A stretch of DNA of 64,000 nucleotides from SURF-21 sp964462595 (GCA_964462595.1 CAYWXM010000053.1:16822-80821); one strand, 5' to 3'. Positions 45,358-54,909 are shown, counted from the first letter of the stretch. Numbers and translations are program-made. The notes: generated by a model not told the origin, from the letters alone.

Positions 45358-46164
45358 ATGTTCTCGCTGGATGGCAAGGTGGCGGTGATAACGGGAGGCG
45401 CCTCCGGTCTGGGTAAGGCGACGGCCCTGCGCTTCGCGCGGGCAGGAGCGAAGGTGGTGCTGGGGGACGTAAACGATGCTTCGGAAGTCGCCGGGGCGGC
45501 AGGCGGTATCTATATAAGGACGGATGTCTCCAGCGAGGAGCAGGTACAAAGGCTGATGCAGGCAGCCGTGTCCGAGTACGGCAAGCTCACCACGGTGGTG
45601 AATAACGCCGGGATCGGCGCGCAGATGGGCACCCTGGACAGCATCACCAGGGAGGGTATGGACGAAGCCCTGGACATAAACTTCAAAGGCGTGCTGTGGG
45701 GAATAAAGCACGCCGCCCCCATCATCGAGGAAGGCGGCTCGATCATGAACACCGCCTCCTACGCGGGCCTATACGGAACCCCGACATACGGCTGCTACGT
45801 GGCCTCCAAGGCGGCCATCATCGCCATCACCAAGACCGCCGCCCTGGAGCTGGCGCCGCGGGGCATCCGCGTCAACTGCATCTGCCCGAGTACCGCCGAT
45901 ACCCCCATGGCCTATATAGAGGGGGCGGAGGTGGAGCTCAAGCTGGCCTGCATGCTGCAACCCCTGGGAAGGCTGGTGCAGCCGGAAGAGGTTGCGGCTC
46001 TTTACCATTTCCTGGCAAGTGACGACTGCGCGATGGTCACCGGCCTGGCCATCCCCATAGACGGCGGCATGACAGCGGGGCCCAGCCTGGGCGTCATCGG
46101 GCCCCTGTACGAGAAGATATTCAGCGAGGCCTTGAACATCGAGGATTTCAAGGCGGAAGGGTAG
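45358..46164 (+). CDS. Short-chain dehydrogenase/reductase
   Basis: 268 residues. TGGASGLG for the cofactor, acidic Asp after the second strand (LGDVNDA) implying NAD(H), NNAG, MNTASYAG (Ser) and YVASKAA (Tyr, Lys). A C-terminal 25-residue tail (SLGVIGPLYEKIFSEALNIEDF) extends beyond the usual end and may contribute to substrate binding. GGAAGGGGGATAGGCC precedes the ATG. It lies between the TetR regulator and a TPP-dependent enzyme, probably in one operon. Confidence 0.88.
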   Translation: MFSLDGKVAVITGGASGLGKATALRFARAGAKVVLGDVNDASEVAGAAGGIYIRTDVSSEEQVQRLMQAAVSEYGKLTTVVNNAGIGAQMGTLDSITREGMDEALDINFKGVLWGIKHAAPIIEEGGSIMNTASYAGLYGTPTYGCYVASKAAIIAITKTAALELAPRGIRVNCICPSTADTPMAYIEGAEVELKLACMLQPLGRLVQPEEVAALYHFLASDDCAMVTGLAIPIDGGMTAGPSLGVIGPLYEKIFSEALNIEDFKAEG

Positions 46165-46215
46165 GAGGCTGCGCCGGAACGGAGTTTCGCGTGAAGGATT
46201 GCGGGAGGTGCGATC

Positions 46216-47946
46216 ATGGCGAAGGTGACGGGTGGAGAGGTTATAGTGAAATGCTTGGAGAAGGAGGGGGTCAAGAGGATATTCGGCATCACCGACGCCG
46301 GCTACCATCCGGTGATGGGAGCCGCCGTCGGCCACGGCATGAGGTGGGTAGCCCCGCGCCACGAGGCTGCGGCGGCGCACATGGCGGACGGGGTGTTCAA
46401 GACCACGGGTGAGATACCCGTGGTTATGGCCGGCTACGGTCCCGGCACCGCGAACATGGTTTCAGGGCTCATCTGCTCCCGCGAGGAGGGAGTGCCGGTG
46501 GTGGCCATCTCCTCGCAAGCCCGGTCGGGGATAGTCTACCCCTTCGTGTCCGGGGCCTTTCAGGCGGTCAACCAGTACGACATCATGAAGCCGGTGGTGA
46601 AATGGAACGCGGTCATCCACCAATGGAACAGGATCCCCGAGGTCATCCAGAGGGCCTTCCGCGAGGCGCTGACGGGGCGCCCGGGACCAGTGCACGTGGA
46701 CATCCCCTACGACATCATCTTCGAGGAGGGCGACGACTCCGAGCTGAAGTACCTGGAACCAAACCAGTACAGGGCCATGATCATGGAGCCGCCGGCGGTA
46801 CAGATAGAGGAAGCGGCAAGGCTTATCGCCGAGGCCGAGAGCCCCATGCTCATAGCGGGAACGGGAGTGCTGAACTCCGGATCGTGGGAGGAATTCCGGG
46901 AACTGGTCGATCTTCTCAACTGCCCCGCATCCACTTCCATGTCCGCCAGGTCCGCCTATGACAACGACCACTCCAACTACCTGCTGGGCATGGGCGAAGC
47001 GGCCCTGACGGCCAGGCGGGAGGCGGACGTGGTCCTGGCGGTGGGTACCCGCCTCGGCAACCTGGACCTCCCTTACGACGTCTATTTCGGCGACCCCGCG
47101 AAACAGAAACTGATCCAGGTGGACATAGACCCCCGCAACGTGGGGACCAACCGGCCCATAGCCATGGGTATCGTGGCCGATGCCGGCGCCACCCTTCGTG
47201 CCCTGCTGGGCAGGCTGAAGGAGCTGGGGGTCAAACCCGCCGACGGCACGGCGGTGAAGAAATACAAGGATATGGAGGCCGAGCAGATGGCGGCTCTCGA
47301 CGCGGCGCCCAAGGGCTACGAGGGCGACAAAATCCACCCCGCCACCTCGGTTGAGGCGGCGGCAAAGGTATTCGGTCCCCAGGCCATCAACGTGGGGGAC
47401 GGCGGCAACACCAGCCTCTTCGATGCCCTCTATATGCGCTTCACAAACCCCAGGACATCACTGGGCATCTTCGAGTTCGGCCACCTGGGCACGGGAATCC
47501 CCATGGCCATCGGGGCCAAGCTGGCCAACCCCGGCAAGGACGTGTACGTCATCACCGGGGACGGTGCCGCGGGGTTCAACTTCATGGAGATGGAGACGGC
47601 GTTGCGGGAGAAGGTGAAGATCACCGTCATCGTCCACGCCGAGGAGCACTGGTGCATGGAGGAGATCGAACAGATGGTCTATTTCGAGGGCGACGCCTCC
47701 ACGATCATCGCCTGCCAGCAGTCGCCGGTGCGCTGGGATAAAGTGGCGGAGGGCATCGGATGCTACGGCGAGTTCGTGGATAAAGCCGATGACCTGCTGC
47801 CTGCCTTCGAGCGGGCCAAGGGCCACGAGCTCCCGGCGGTGGTGTGCGTAAAGACCGACCTGGCCTCAAACCTCATCCCGCCCCTGGCCGACAAGTTCAT
47901 GGAGGTCTACGAGGGGCCGCCGCAGCCCGAGGGAGCGGCCGATTAA
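46216..47946 (+). CDS. Thiamine pyrophosphate-dependent enzyme, acetolactate synthase/decarboxylase family
   Basis: 576 residues in the three-domain order of the family: PYR domain with the cofactor-activating Glu50 in RHEAAAAHMADG, a central domain (LIAGTGVLNSGS), and the PP domain with GDG (448-450). The usual Asn pair that completes the GDG-x24-NN magnesium and diphosphate site reads Ala-Glu (VHAEEHW, about 473-479). That departure suggests altered cofactor binding or a specialised branch. The substrate is therefore uncertain; decarboxylation of a 2-oxo acid or an acyloin-type condensation are both possible. GGGAGGTGCGATC precedes the ATG. Confidence 0.83.
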   Translation: MAKVTGGEVIVKCLEKEGVKRIFGITDAGYHPVMGAAVGHGMRWVAPRHEAAAAHMADGVFKTTGEIPVVMAGYGPGTANMVSGLICSREEGVPVVAISSQARSGIVYPFVSGAFQAVNQYDIMKPVVKWNAVIHQWNRIPEVIQRAFREALTGRPGPVHVDIPYDIIFEEGDDSELKYLEPNQYRAMIMEPPAVQIEEAARLIAEAESPMLIAGTGVLNSGSWEEFRELVDLLNCPASTSMSARSAYDNDHSNYLLGMGEAALTARREADVVLAVGTRLGNLDLPYDVYFGDPAKQKLIQVDIDPRNVGTNRPIAMGIVADAGATLRALLGRLKELGVKPADGTAVKKYKDMEAEQMAALDAAPKGYEGDKIHPATSVEAAAKVFGPQAINVGDGGNTSLFDALYMRFTNPRTSLGIFEFGHLGTGIPMAIGAKLANPGKDVYVITGDGAAGFNFMEMETALREKVKITVIVHAEEHWCMEEIEQMVYFEGDASTIIACQQSPVRWDKVAEGIGCYGEFVDKADDLLPAFERAKGHELPAVVCVKTDLASNLIPPLADKFMEVYEGPPQPEGAAD

Positions 47947-48039
47947 CGGGCAGGAATTCGCTCGAGGCGGTCAGGCCCGGACTCGCGCCCCGGTGCGTTT
48001 CCGGACTTGACCGCCTTACGGATAGGGAGATTGTCGGAG

Positions 48040-48879
48040 ATGAAAGATCTGACCGGCAAGGCGGTGCTGGTAACCGGCGCGGCTAAGGGTATAGGCAGAG
48101 CTACCGCCCTCGCCTTCGCGCAGGAAGGCTCGAACCCGCTGGTAATCACCGATATCGACGCGAAGGGGCTCGGGGGAACCGCGGATATGCTCAAGGCGAT
48201 GCATCGCGAGGTTTTCGCTAAGCCCGCGGATATTTCAGATCCCGAGGCCGTCGGGCTGTTGGTGGAGGAGTCACTGGAGAGATACGGAAGGATAGACGTG
48301 CTCGTCAATGTGGCGGGTGTAGGGATACTGGGCCCAGTGGAGGACTTGGCGATCTCGGACTGGCGGCGGGTCATCGAAATAAACCTCTGGGGAGTGATAA
48401 ACACCATCCATTCCGTCTATCCCCATATGGCAGCCCGGAAGGCCGGCCACATCGTCAACGTCTCTTCCACCGACGGGCTCTTCGTATCCTGGATCTACAG
48501 CGCACCCTACTGCGCGAGCAAATTCGGCATCGTGGGGATATCCGAAGAGCTCCTGTTCGAGGCGTCGCTGCACGGGATCGGGGTTACCTGCTTCTGCCCC
48601 GGGTCCGTGGGCACCACCATATTCGACACCTCCCCAGTAGTTGGTTTCAGCGAGGAGGTCAGGAAGATAAAGGGCTTGCTCACCAGGGGGGCCGACCCCC
48701 CGGAGGCCGTTGGCCGCATGATAGTCGAAGCGGTGAAAAAGGACAGGTTCATCGTTACCACTACGCTTTCTCTCCAAGTGGAATATTTTTTCAGGAAGCA
48801 CTTGCCCTTCCTGTGGTTTCCATTTATGAAGCTGCAGGCTCGCTTGATGGCCAGGATGCTCGGCAAGTACAGGATATGA
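48040..48879 (+). CDS. Short-chain dehydrogenase/reductase
   Basis: 279 residues from the ATG at 48040, behind a modest GATAGGGAG and TCGGAG; the 11 codons upstream are unsupported. TGAAKGIG, the NVAG version of NNAG, VNVSSTDG (Ser) and YCASKFG (Tyr, Lys) are present. The C-terminus after the substrate loop is helical and basic (FFRKHLPFLWFPFMKLQARLMARML), suggesting membrane association. Such SDRs are often retinol- or steroid-dehydrogenase-like. Direct neighbours are a TPP enzyme and a UroD-family protein. Confidence 0.87.
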   Translation: MKDLTGKAVLVTGAAKGIGRATALAFAQEGSNPLVITDIDAKGLGGTADMLKAMHREVFAKPADISDPEAVGLLVEESLERYGRIDVLVNVAGVGILGPVEDLAISDWRRVIEINLWGVINTIHSVYPHMAARKAGHIVNVSSTDGLFVSWIYSAPYCASKFGIVGISEELLFEASLHGIGVTCFCPGSVGTTIFDTSPVVGFSEEVRKIKGLLTRGADPPEAVGRMIVEAVKKDRFIVTTTLSLQVEYFFRKHLPFLWFPFMKLQARLMARMLGKYRI

Positions 48880-48941
48880 TCCACGATAAGTGGAAAGAAT
48901 ACTCGTGGAGGCAGGGGAGGCCGGAAACGGAAGGTGATGAC

Positions 48942-50108
48942 ATGGGAGAGCAGCGCGAGCGGATAATGGCAGCACTCGAACGGCGCGAGCCCGACCGCGT
49001 GCCGACCATGGACGTGATGGAGGAATACGCCAACATCTACGAGGTGCTGGGGAAAAAGCCCACCCCGCTGGGTTTTCTGGTCACCAACCGTTACGCCTCG
49101 GCCGCGTTCGACCGCCTTATACCGCTGCTCAACCGCGTAGGTTTCCTGGATTCCGAGATGGACCGTTTCTCCTACGACCGCACCGCGGCGGCGGTGAAGA
49201 TGGGATACGACGGGGCCTGGGTGATGCACGTCCCTATATGGCGCTTCCGGGACTCGAAGATAAGCGAGGACATCTACGGCCGCTATTACAGGATCATCGT
49301 GGACGATCGCGGAAACATCGCCACCCCGCTTTACCAGGGAGGTCTCATAACGTCTCCAGGCGATTGGAAGGCCCTGGATAAACGGCCGATCCTGCGCCTG
49401 CCGGAGAAAGCCAACCGGGCCTACGCGAAGATACAGAAGGACCTGGGAGACCGCATCGTGGTCTTCGCGAGCTTCCTCTACGGGCTCTTCGAGAACACGT
49501 GGCAACCGATGGGCTTCGAGCGTTTCGTGGTGGCGCTGCGCAGGGACCGGGAATTCATCAAGCGGGTGATCAGGTTCTACGAGGACCATTACTGCCTCAT
49601 GATCGAGGCCTGGGCCGACGCCGGCGTGCCCTGCGCGGTATATTCCGACGACATGGCCTATCGCTCGGGGCCCATGCTCAACCCGCGCACCATGGACGAG
49701 CTGTACGGCGATTCCCTGCGCCGCATCACCGAGACCGCGCACGCGGCGGGCATGAAGATAGTCGCGCACACCGACGGCATGGTCTATCCGCTGCTACCGT
49801 GGTTCGCGGACTGTGGTTTCGACGGCGTCCACGCGCTCGAGCCGACCGCCGGAGTTGAGCTGGCCAGGGTGAAGGAGATGGTCGGCGACCGCCTGTGCCT
49901 GGTGGGGAACCTGGATATAACCCATATACTGGTGGATGCAACCAGGGAAGAGGTCTTCGATGCAGTGCGCGATTCCATCCGCGCCGCCGGGAGCGGAGGG
50001 GGCTACATCCTGGCGCCGACCAACAGCCATCCCGACATGGACTTGCAGCACCTGCGCTGGATGCTGCAGGCGGTGGAGGAATACGGCCGCTACCCTCTCC
50101 AGGTATGA
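48942..50108 (+). CDS. Uroporphyrinogen decarboxylase-family protein (third in window)
   Basis: 388 residues from the ATG at 48942, with GGAAGGTGATGAC upstream; an overlapping frame into the preceding SDR is discarded. The fold signature ALERREPDRVPTMDVMEEY is typical. The expected zinc ligand region reads VAHTDGMVYPLL: the His is kept but the Cys two positions on is Asp, and the third ligand is not evident. It may still be a methyltransferase, but no corrinoid protein lies nearby, so its partner is elsewhere or it has another role. Confidence 0.75.
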   Translation: MGEQRERIMAALERREPDRVPTMDVMEEYANIYEVLGKKPTPLGFLVTNRYASAAFDRLIPLLNRVGFLDSEMDRFSYDRTAAAVKMGYDGAWVMHVPIWRFRDSKISEDIYGRYYRIIVDDRGNIATPLYQGGLITSPGDWKALDKRPILRLPEKANRAYAKIQKDLGDRIVVFASFLYGLFENTWQPMGFERFVVALRRDREFIKRVIRFYEDHYCLMIEAWADAGVPCAVYSDDMAYRSGPMLNPRTMDELYGDSLRRITETAHAAGMKIVAHTDGMVYPLLPWFADCGFDGVHALEPTAGVELARVKEMVGDRLCLVGNLDITHILVDATREEVFDAVRDSIRAAGSGGGYILAPTNSHPDMDLQHLRWMLQAVEEYGRYPLQV

Positions 50109-50259
50109 GGGCCGCGCGTCGAGCGCAAGGCCGCCCCGGCGGGGGATGAACGGATGGGTATGTGCAGGTCGGTTTGTGCTATCCTTTGGAGAACGTCAAC
50201 AGGATCGGCTGGCTTCCCGGGATGCGATCTCGGGTATGACGGCAGCCGGATGAAGCCGG

Positions 50260-51381
50260 ATGGTGGGGATGGAACAGACCAAGAAGCCGACACGGGATTA
50301 TCCCTCCTACTCGTCCACGCCGTGGGAACTGTGGGAGGTGCTCTACGCGCGCAGGTCGCACCGCAAGTTCATGCCTTCGCAAAAGACCCGGGAATCCGTG
50401 AGTTCCCTTGAGGATACGGTATGCCTGGCGTTGTCCGTACGGGGCGCCGCCGAGGACAGCCTCCGGGTGGTGACGGACAGGGACCTCGTCGCTGGAATAA
50501 AGACGCGCTTACACAAAGGGATGCAGGGCAAGATAAACCTCTGGCTGCACAGGTCGCCGGTGCAGGGATTCCTGGTGCTGGCTATGCCGAAGTCGGACGT
50601 GCGGGCGGAGAGACCGCGGGAACTGCCGCTCACCGCAATGGCAGCGGAGGATGTCGTCCTCTGGCTGACCGAGGCGGGTATGGGAACCTGCTGGCTTGGA
50701 GGCCTGAACCAGGGGGAGGTCAGGAAAGCCTTGAACCTCGGCCACGAAATCTTCGTCCCCGCGGTGATACCCTTCGGAAGGCCTAAGCCCCGGGTCAAGG
50801 CGAGGGATATGGACCACGTGATGTACAGGTCGATATCCAGGAAGCGCAAACCTCTTCAGGATATCGCTTACCGTGAGACCATCGACCGTATCTATAGCCT
50901 GCCCGAGATACCGAAAAGAGAGTTCACGGCCGCGGGAGTGCAGGATGTCGCGGGCCTCTTGCGTCAGCTCAGGGAGAGAGACGATAGCGACACTGGCGTA
51001 CCCCTGGACCTGGCCGTGGATGCCTGCCTGGAGGCGGCCCGCATATCGCCCAGTGCCGGCAACACCCAGAAATGGCGATTCGTGGTGGTGAGCGGGGAGG
51101 ATGCGCTGCGCGAGCTGGAGCGTGCCTGCGGGGTGGAGAACGCCTGGAAGACGGCCATAATCGGGGTGGGGGATACCGAGGCGGGGTTTCTCTACGAGAA
51201 GCTGGAAAAGCCCTTCTGGATGATAGACCTGCCCATCGCGTTTTCCCAGATGTCTCTGGTGGCCGCCTCCATGGGCCTTGCCGTGGACCTGGGGTTGCGC
51301 GGCATCGACGAGAAGGCTGTGAACGCTATTGCAGGTTTGAGGCCGCCGCTGCGCTCCGTGGGCGTGATGGGGATAAGGTGA
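50260..51381 (+). CDS. Tandem nitroreductase-fold protein
   Basis: 373 residues made of two nitroreductase-like regions. The first (about 25-200) has ARRSHRKFM and ends with FVPAVIPFGRPKPRVK. The second (about 245-373) has the family's EAARISPSAGNTQKWRFVVV FMN motif. Tandem nitroreductases of this type are known in anaerobes and may bind one FMN per monomer in an intramolecular dimer, but their substrates are mostly unknown. The start is the ATG at 50260 or the one three codons later. It is not obviously in an operon. Confidence 0.8.
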   Translation: MVGMEQTKKPTRDYPSYSSTPWELWEVLYARRSHRKFMPSQKTRESVSSLEDTVCLALSVRGAAEDSLRVVTDRDLVAGIKTRLHKGMQGKINLWLHRSPVQGFLVLAMPKSDVRAERPRELPLTAMAAEDVVLWLTEAGMGTCWLGGLNQGEVRKALNLGHEIFVPAVIPFGRPKPRVKARDMDHVMYRSISRKRKPLQDIAYRETIDRIYSLPEIPKREFTAAGVQDVAGLLRQLRERDDSDTGVPLDLAVDACLEAARISPSAGNTQKWRFVVVSGEDALRELERACGVENAWKTAIIGVGDTEAGFLYEKLEKPFWMIDLPIAFSQMSLVAASMGLAVDLGLRGIDEKAVNAIAGLRPPLRSVGVMGIR

Positions 51382-51492
51382 GCGAGCTTCAGGGCGCATG
51401 AAAGAGTTTCGGGTCCTGGCTCGGTTTGTCTTCATCAGGGAATGAATATATAATTTCTGCGTTGCCGAGTAACAAGGTTAAAAGGAGGGAAG

Positions 51493-52308
51493 ATGAGTAG
51501 AAAGAGTCTGCTTGCCGTAATGGCACTCTTGCTCGCCCTGGTTCTGGCTGCCGCGATGTTCGCGGCCGGGTGCGGAGAGGAGACGGAGGAGACCGAGAAA
51601 AAAGAAGAGGAAGAGGTGGCCGTCACCACCTTAGAAGAGGGTAAGCTCCTCATGGGAAGTGACACGACCTACCCGCCGTTTGAGAGCATCGGCGATGATG
51701 GCGAGCCGGAGGGCTTCGATATCGACATCGCCATGGAGATAGCCGACCGCCTGGGCCTGGAGCTCGAGGTCATGTCGGTTAAATGGGAAGGCATAATCCC
51801 CGGCCTCAAGACAAGCGACTACGATATAGTGATGTCGGCCATGACCATCACCGAGGAGAGGCTGGAGGAGATCGACTTCAGCGATCCCTACATCGATTCC
51901 AACCAGTCCATAGCGGTTCAGGAAGCGAACACGGATATAAAGAGCGAAGCGGACCTCGTGGATAAGGTCGTCGGGGTACAGGTCGATACCACCGGGCAGT
52001 TTAAGGCCGAGGAGATCGCGGGTATCAAAGAGATACGCAAGTACGACACCATCCTCCTGGCCTTCGAAGACCTGGAACTGGGCCGAATCGATGCCATCAT
52101 GAACGATTACCCCGTCAATGCCTATATCAGTAAGATCAGGGGGGGAACGAAGGTAGTGACGACGATCATGACGGACGAGCAGTACGGCATTGGCATCAAA
52201 CAGGGCAACGACGAGTTGCTCGAGGCCATTAACGACGCCCTCGCCGACATGAAGGCGGACGGCACCTACGACGGGATATTCGAGGAGTGGTTCGGCGAGG
52301 CGGAGTGA
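51493..52308 (+). CDS. Amino acid ABC transporter substrate-binding lipoprotein
   Basis: 271 residues. An N-terminal signal with lipobox AAGC (Cys28) and a Glu-rich linker (ETEKKEEEE) precede the solute-binding domain. Domain motifs include GFDIDIAMEIADRLG, IVMSAMTITEERLEEIDFSDPYI and the C-terminal YGIGIKQGND, typical of the SBP family 3 that binds polar or charged amino acids. AAAAGGAGGGAAG precedes the ATG. It heads a three-gene transporter operon, and a hairpin downstream should favour higher expression of this subunit. Confidence 0.93.
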   Translation: MSRKSLLAVMALLLALVLAAAMFAAGCGEETEETEKKEEEEVAVTTLEEGKLLMGSDTTYPPFESIGDDGEPEGFDIDIAMEIADRLGLELEVMSVKWEGIIPGLKTSDYDIVMSAMTITEERLEEIDFSDPYIDSNQSIAVQEANTDIKSEADLVDKVVGVQVDTTGQFKAEEIAGIKEIRKYDTILLAFEDLELGRIDAIMNDYPVNAYISKIRGGTKVVTTIMTDEQYGIGIKQGNDELLEAINDALADMKADGTYDGIFEEWFGEAE

Positions 52309-52341
52309 TCGCCCGAGAACAGACATCGGATTAATGCATAG

Positions 52342-52370
52342 GGGCCTGCGTTCTCGGAGAATGCAGGCCC
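52342..52370 (+). terminator. Attenuating hairpin between binding protein and permease
   Basis: GGGCCTGC and GCAGGCCC form an 8-bp stem that extends inward with GTTCTC/GAGAAT to about 14 bp, followed by TTT. It is placed where partial termination would make the binding protein more abundant than the permease, a common arrangement in ABC operons. Confidence 0.65.
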
Positions 52371-52386
52371 TTTGGCCTGTCGGGAG

Positions 52387-53166
52387 GTGGAAGCTATAAG
52401 CGACAGATGGAGGAAGGTTTCCTGGTCGTTGGGCAGCCTGCTGGCAGTCGGATTACTGGTATTCGGGATCGTTTATCTGACCAGCTTCGAACGGGGCAAG
52501 GAATTCGTCGACGAATTCCTTAAATGGCAGACTATTAAGGATACGTTCTGGTATATATTTACCGGCCTGCGTATAACCATATCCGTGGCCCTGGTCTCGG
52601 AGGTATTTATCCTTGTCGCTGGTTTGCTGGTCGCCCTGGTCAGGATATCCCGCGTCAAACTCTTCCGCGGGATGGCGGCCGTCTATATCGATGTCATCAG
52701 GGGCATCCCGCTGCTGCTGCAGATATTCATCGTCTATTACGGCGTCGCCATCCTCGGCTTCAAGATGAACATATTCTGGGCCGGGGTACTAGCGCTGACC
52801 ATCTGTTATGCGGCTTACGAGGCGGAAATCTTTCGCGCTGGCATCGAGTCCATACATAAAGGGCAGATGGAGGCGGCTCGTTCCCTGGGTATGGGCTATT
52901 TCAAGGCCATGCGCTACATTGTCCTTCCCCAGGCAGTGAGAAACGTCATACCTCCGCTCTCCAACGAGTTCATCGCCCTGCTCAAGGACACGGCGCTGCT
53001 CTCGGTTATCGGACTTGCTGAAGTCACCAGGCGCGCTTCCGAGATGTTCGGGAGAGAATTCAACATCACCCCCTTTGTGGTAGGCGCCATCTGTTATCTG
53101 ATAGTCACCATACCCCTGATGCGTCTGGTCCAGTACATAACAAAGAGGTTTTCCGTGAGTGAGTAG
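52387..53166 (+). CDS. Amino acid ABC transporter permease
   Basis: About 259 residues. It has an N-terminal hydrophobic segment and the permease signature YAAYEAEIFRAGIESIHKGQMEAARSLGMGYFKAMRYIVLPQAVRNVIPPLSNEF (EAA loop), typical of the HisMQ/GlnP group that forms the membrane channel. The start is unclear: the GTG at 52387 has its binding site immediately adjacent, and the TTG at 52372 falls in the hairpin tail. The best-placed binding site, GGGAGGTGG, points to an ATA codon at 52396. The ATP-binding subunit follows. Confidence 0.88.
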   Translation: MEAISDRWRKVSWSLGSLLAVGLLVFGIVYLTSFERGKEFVDEFLKWQTIKDTFWYIFTGLRITISVALVSEVFILVAGLLVALVRISRVKLFRGMAAVYIDVIRGIPLLLQIFIVYYGVAILGFKMNIFWAGVLALTICYAAYEAEIFRAGIESIHKGQMEAARSLGMGYFKAMRYIVLPQAVRNVIPPLSNEFIALLKDTALLSVIGLAEVTRRASEMFGREFNITPFVVGAICYLIVTIPLMRLVQYITKRFSVSE

Positions 53167-53263
53167 GGCTCTTGTGTTCTGTGAGACGGTTCGAGGCGCA
53201 CGGCGGTGCGTTTATGCCCCGGCTGGCTGAAGGGGTTATCATTACTACACTGGGAGCGGGATA

Positions 53264-54025
53264 ATGGCAGGTGAGGCCGTGAGCGACGATTACATGGTAG
53301 AGATAGTCGATCTGCATAAGAGCTTCGGGTTCCACGAGGTCCTGAAGGGGATAGACCTGAAGGTTAAATCGTCGGAGGTACTGGTCGTCGTGGGGCCCAG
53401 TGGCTCCGGAAAGAGCACCATGTTGCGCTGCGTAAACGGGCTTGAGCACGCCAGCAGCGGACATGTCTATGTGGAAGGTGCGGATGTCACCGACCGCAGG
53501 GCGGATATCAACGCCATCCGCCAGAAAGTGGGCATCGTCTTTCAGAGCTTCAACCTCTTCCCGCACCTGACCACCCTGCGCAACGTGACCCTTGCTCCCA
53601 TCAAGGTGAAGAACGCGAACCCTGAGGAGGCCGCGGAAAAGGCCAGGCGCATGCTGGAGCGGGTGGGCCTCAAGGACAAGGCCGATGCCTATCCCGCGCA
53701 TCTCTCCGGGGGGCAGCAGCAGCGGGTGGCCATAGCCCGCGCCCTGGCCATGGACCCCGACCTCATGCTCTTCGACGAGGTCACCTCGGCCCTCGACCCC
53801 GAGCTGGTGAAGGAAGTGCTGGACGTGATGAAGGACCTGGCGCGCGAGGGCATGACCATGCTCGTGGTCACTCACGAGATGGGATTCGCCAAGGAGGTGG
53901 GGGACCGCCTGATCTTCATGGACGACGGCCTCATCGTCGAGGAAGGGCCGCCGGAGGAGATATTTACCAACCCCAAGAGCCCCCGGGCCATCGACTTTTT
54001 CTCCAAGATCCTCTCCCACCTCTAA
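53264..54025 (+). CDS. glnQ: Amino acid ABC transporter ATP-binding protein (GlnQ-like)
   Basis: 253 residues. The Walker A GPSGSGKST, the Q-loop VFQSFNLFPH, the signature LSGGQQQR and Walker B LMLFDEVTSALDP are all intact, and THEMGFA gives the switch His. This is the standard ATPase of polar amino acid importers. GGGAGCGGGATA precedes the ATG. It completes the transporter operon with the binding protein and permease, separated from the latter by about 97 bases including a small CGCAC/GTGCG hairpin. Its stop overlaps the convergent EamA gene by 4 bases. Confidence 0.94.
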   Translation: MAGEAVSDDYMVEIVDLHKSFGFHEVLKGIDLKVKSSEVLVVVGPSGSGKSTMLRCVNGLEHASSGHVYVEGADVTDRRADINAIRQKVGIVFQSFNLFPHLTTLRNVTLAPIKVKNANPEEAAEKARRMLERVGLKDKADAYPAHLSGGQQQRVAIARALAMDPDLMLFDEVTSALDPELVKEVLDVMKDLAREGMTMLVVTHEMGFAKEVGDRLIFMDDGLIVEEGPPEEIFTNPKSPRAIDFFSKILSHL

Positions 54026-54909
54026 AGCGTTTTTCTGCCTTCGGGTCTTATCTCCGTGATGAGCATCCCTGCCAGCATGAGGGCGCACCCCAGCCACCCC
54101 CTCCAGGTGAGCGTCTCGCCCAGCAGGATGATCCCGAAGACCACCGAGAACACCGGCTCCATGATCAGCACCACCGAGGTGCGGACGGGGGATATCTCTC
54201 GCTGCGCCCATGCCTGTACGAGGAAGGCAACGGCCGAGGCGAATACGCCGCATATGACGATGGTCGCCCATGCGTAGACACCGGAAGGCAGGACGAAATC
54301 CTCGAAGATCAGGGCGGAACCGGTCTGGAGCAAGGCCACCGTTCCCATCTGCACCAGGGTCAGCATCAGGAGATCGTGGCGCTGCACGAAACGGTCCATG
54401 TAGATGATGTGCAGAGCGAGGCTGAATGCGCATGCCAGAAGGAGGCCGTCCCCCGAACTCATGCCGGTCCCGGGCTGCAGGGAGAGCAGCGCGAGGCCGA
54501 TGGTCGCCAGAACGACAGAGAAAACAGCCCTCTTCCTCGGTCTCTTGTGCAGGATAAATATGGAAAGGATGGGGACGAAGACCACGAAAAGCCCGGTTAT
54601 AAAGCCCGCATTACCGGCCGTGGTGTACTGCAGGCCGAAGGTCTGGAAGGAGTAGGAAGCGTAGAGCAATGTCCCCAGGAGAAGCCCCGCGGCTGCGGTG
54701 CCCTTGTCTATACCCTTCAGGCGCCTGGCGCATACCACGAGCAGGACGGCGAAGGCCAGCGCGAAACGGTAGGACATGAAGACGAAAGGCGGCATCGACA
54801 CCAGGGTTTCTTTGACCATGGAGAAGGTAAGCCCCCAGACTACGGTAACGGCGATGAGGGAGAGTTCGGCCTGCCTTGCCCTGGTGAGAAAAGAGCTTGA
54901 GCTGGACAT
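54022..54909 (-). CDS. EamA/DMT superfamily transporter
   Basis: 295 residues with ten predicted membrane segments in two EamA repeats (about 10-140 and 155-290), including VVWGLTFSMVKETL in the first and EPVFSVVFGIILLGETLTWRGWLG at the end of the second. These are the typical signatures of drug/metabolite exporters such as RhaT, YdcZ and amino acid exporters. The exported compound is unknown. GAGGATAAGCAT precedes the ATG. Convergent with the amino acid ABC operon, overlapping by 4 bases. Confidence 0.9.
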   Translation of the reverse strand: MSSSSSFLTRARQAELSLIAVTVVWGLTFSMVKETLVSMPPFVFMSYRFALAFAVLLVVCARRLKGIDKGTAAAGLLLGTLLYASYSFQTFGLQYTTAGNAGFITGLFVVFVPILSIFILHKRPRKRAVFSVVLATIGLALLSLQPGTGMSSGDGLLLACAFSLALHIIYMDRFVQRHDLLMLTLVQMGTVALLQTGSALIFEDFVLPSGVYAWATIVICGVFASAVAFLVQAWAQREISPVRTSVVLIMEPVFSVVFGIILLGETLTWRGWLGCALMLAGMLITEIRPEGRKTL

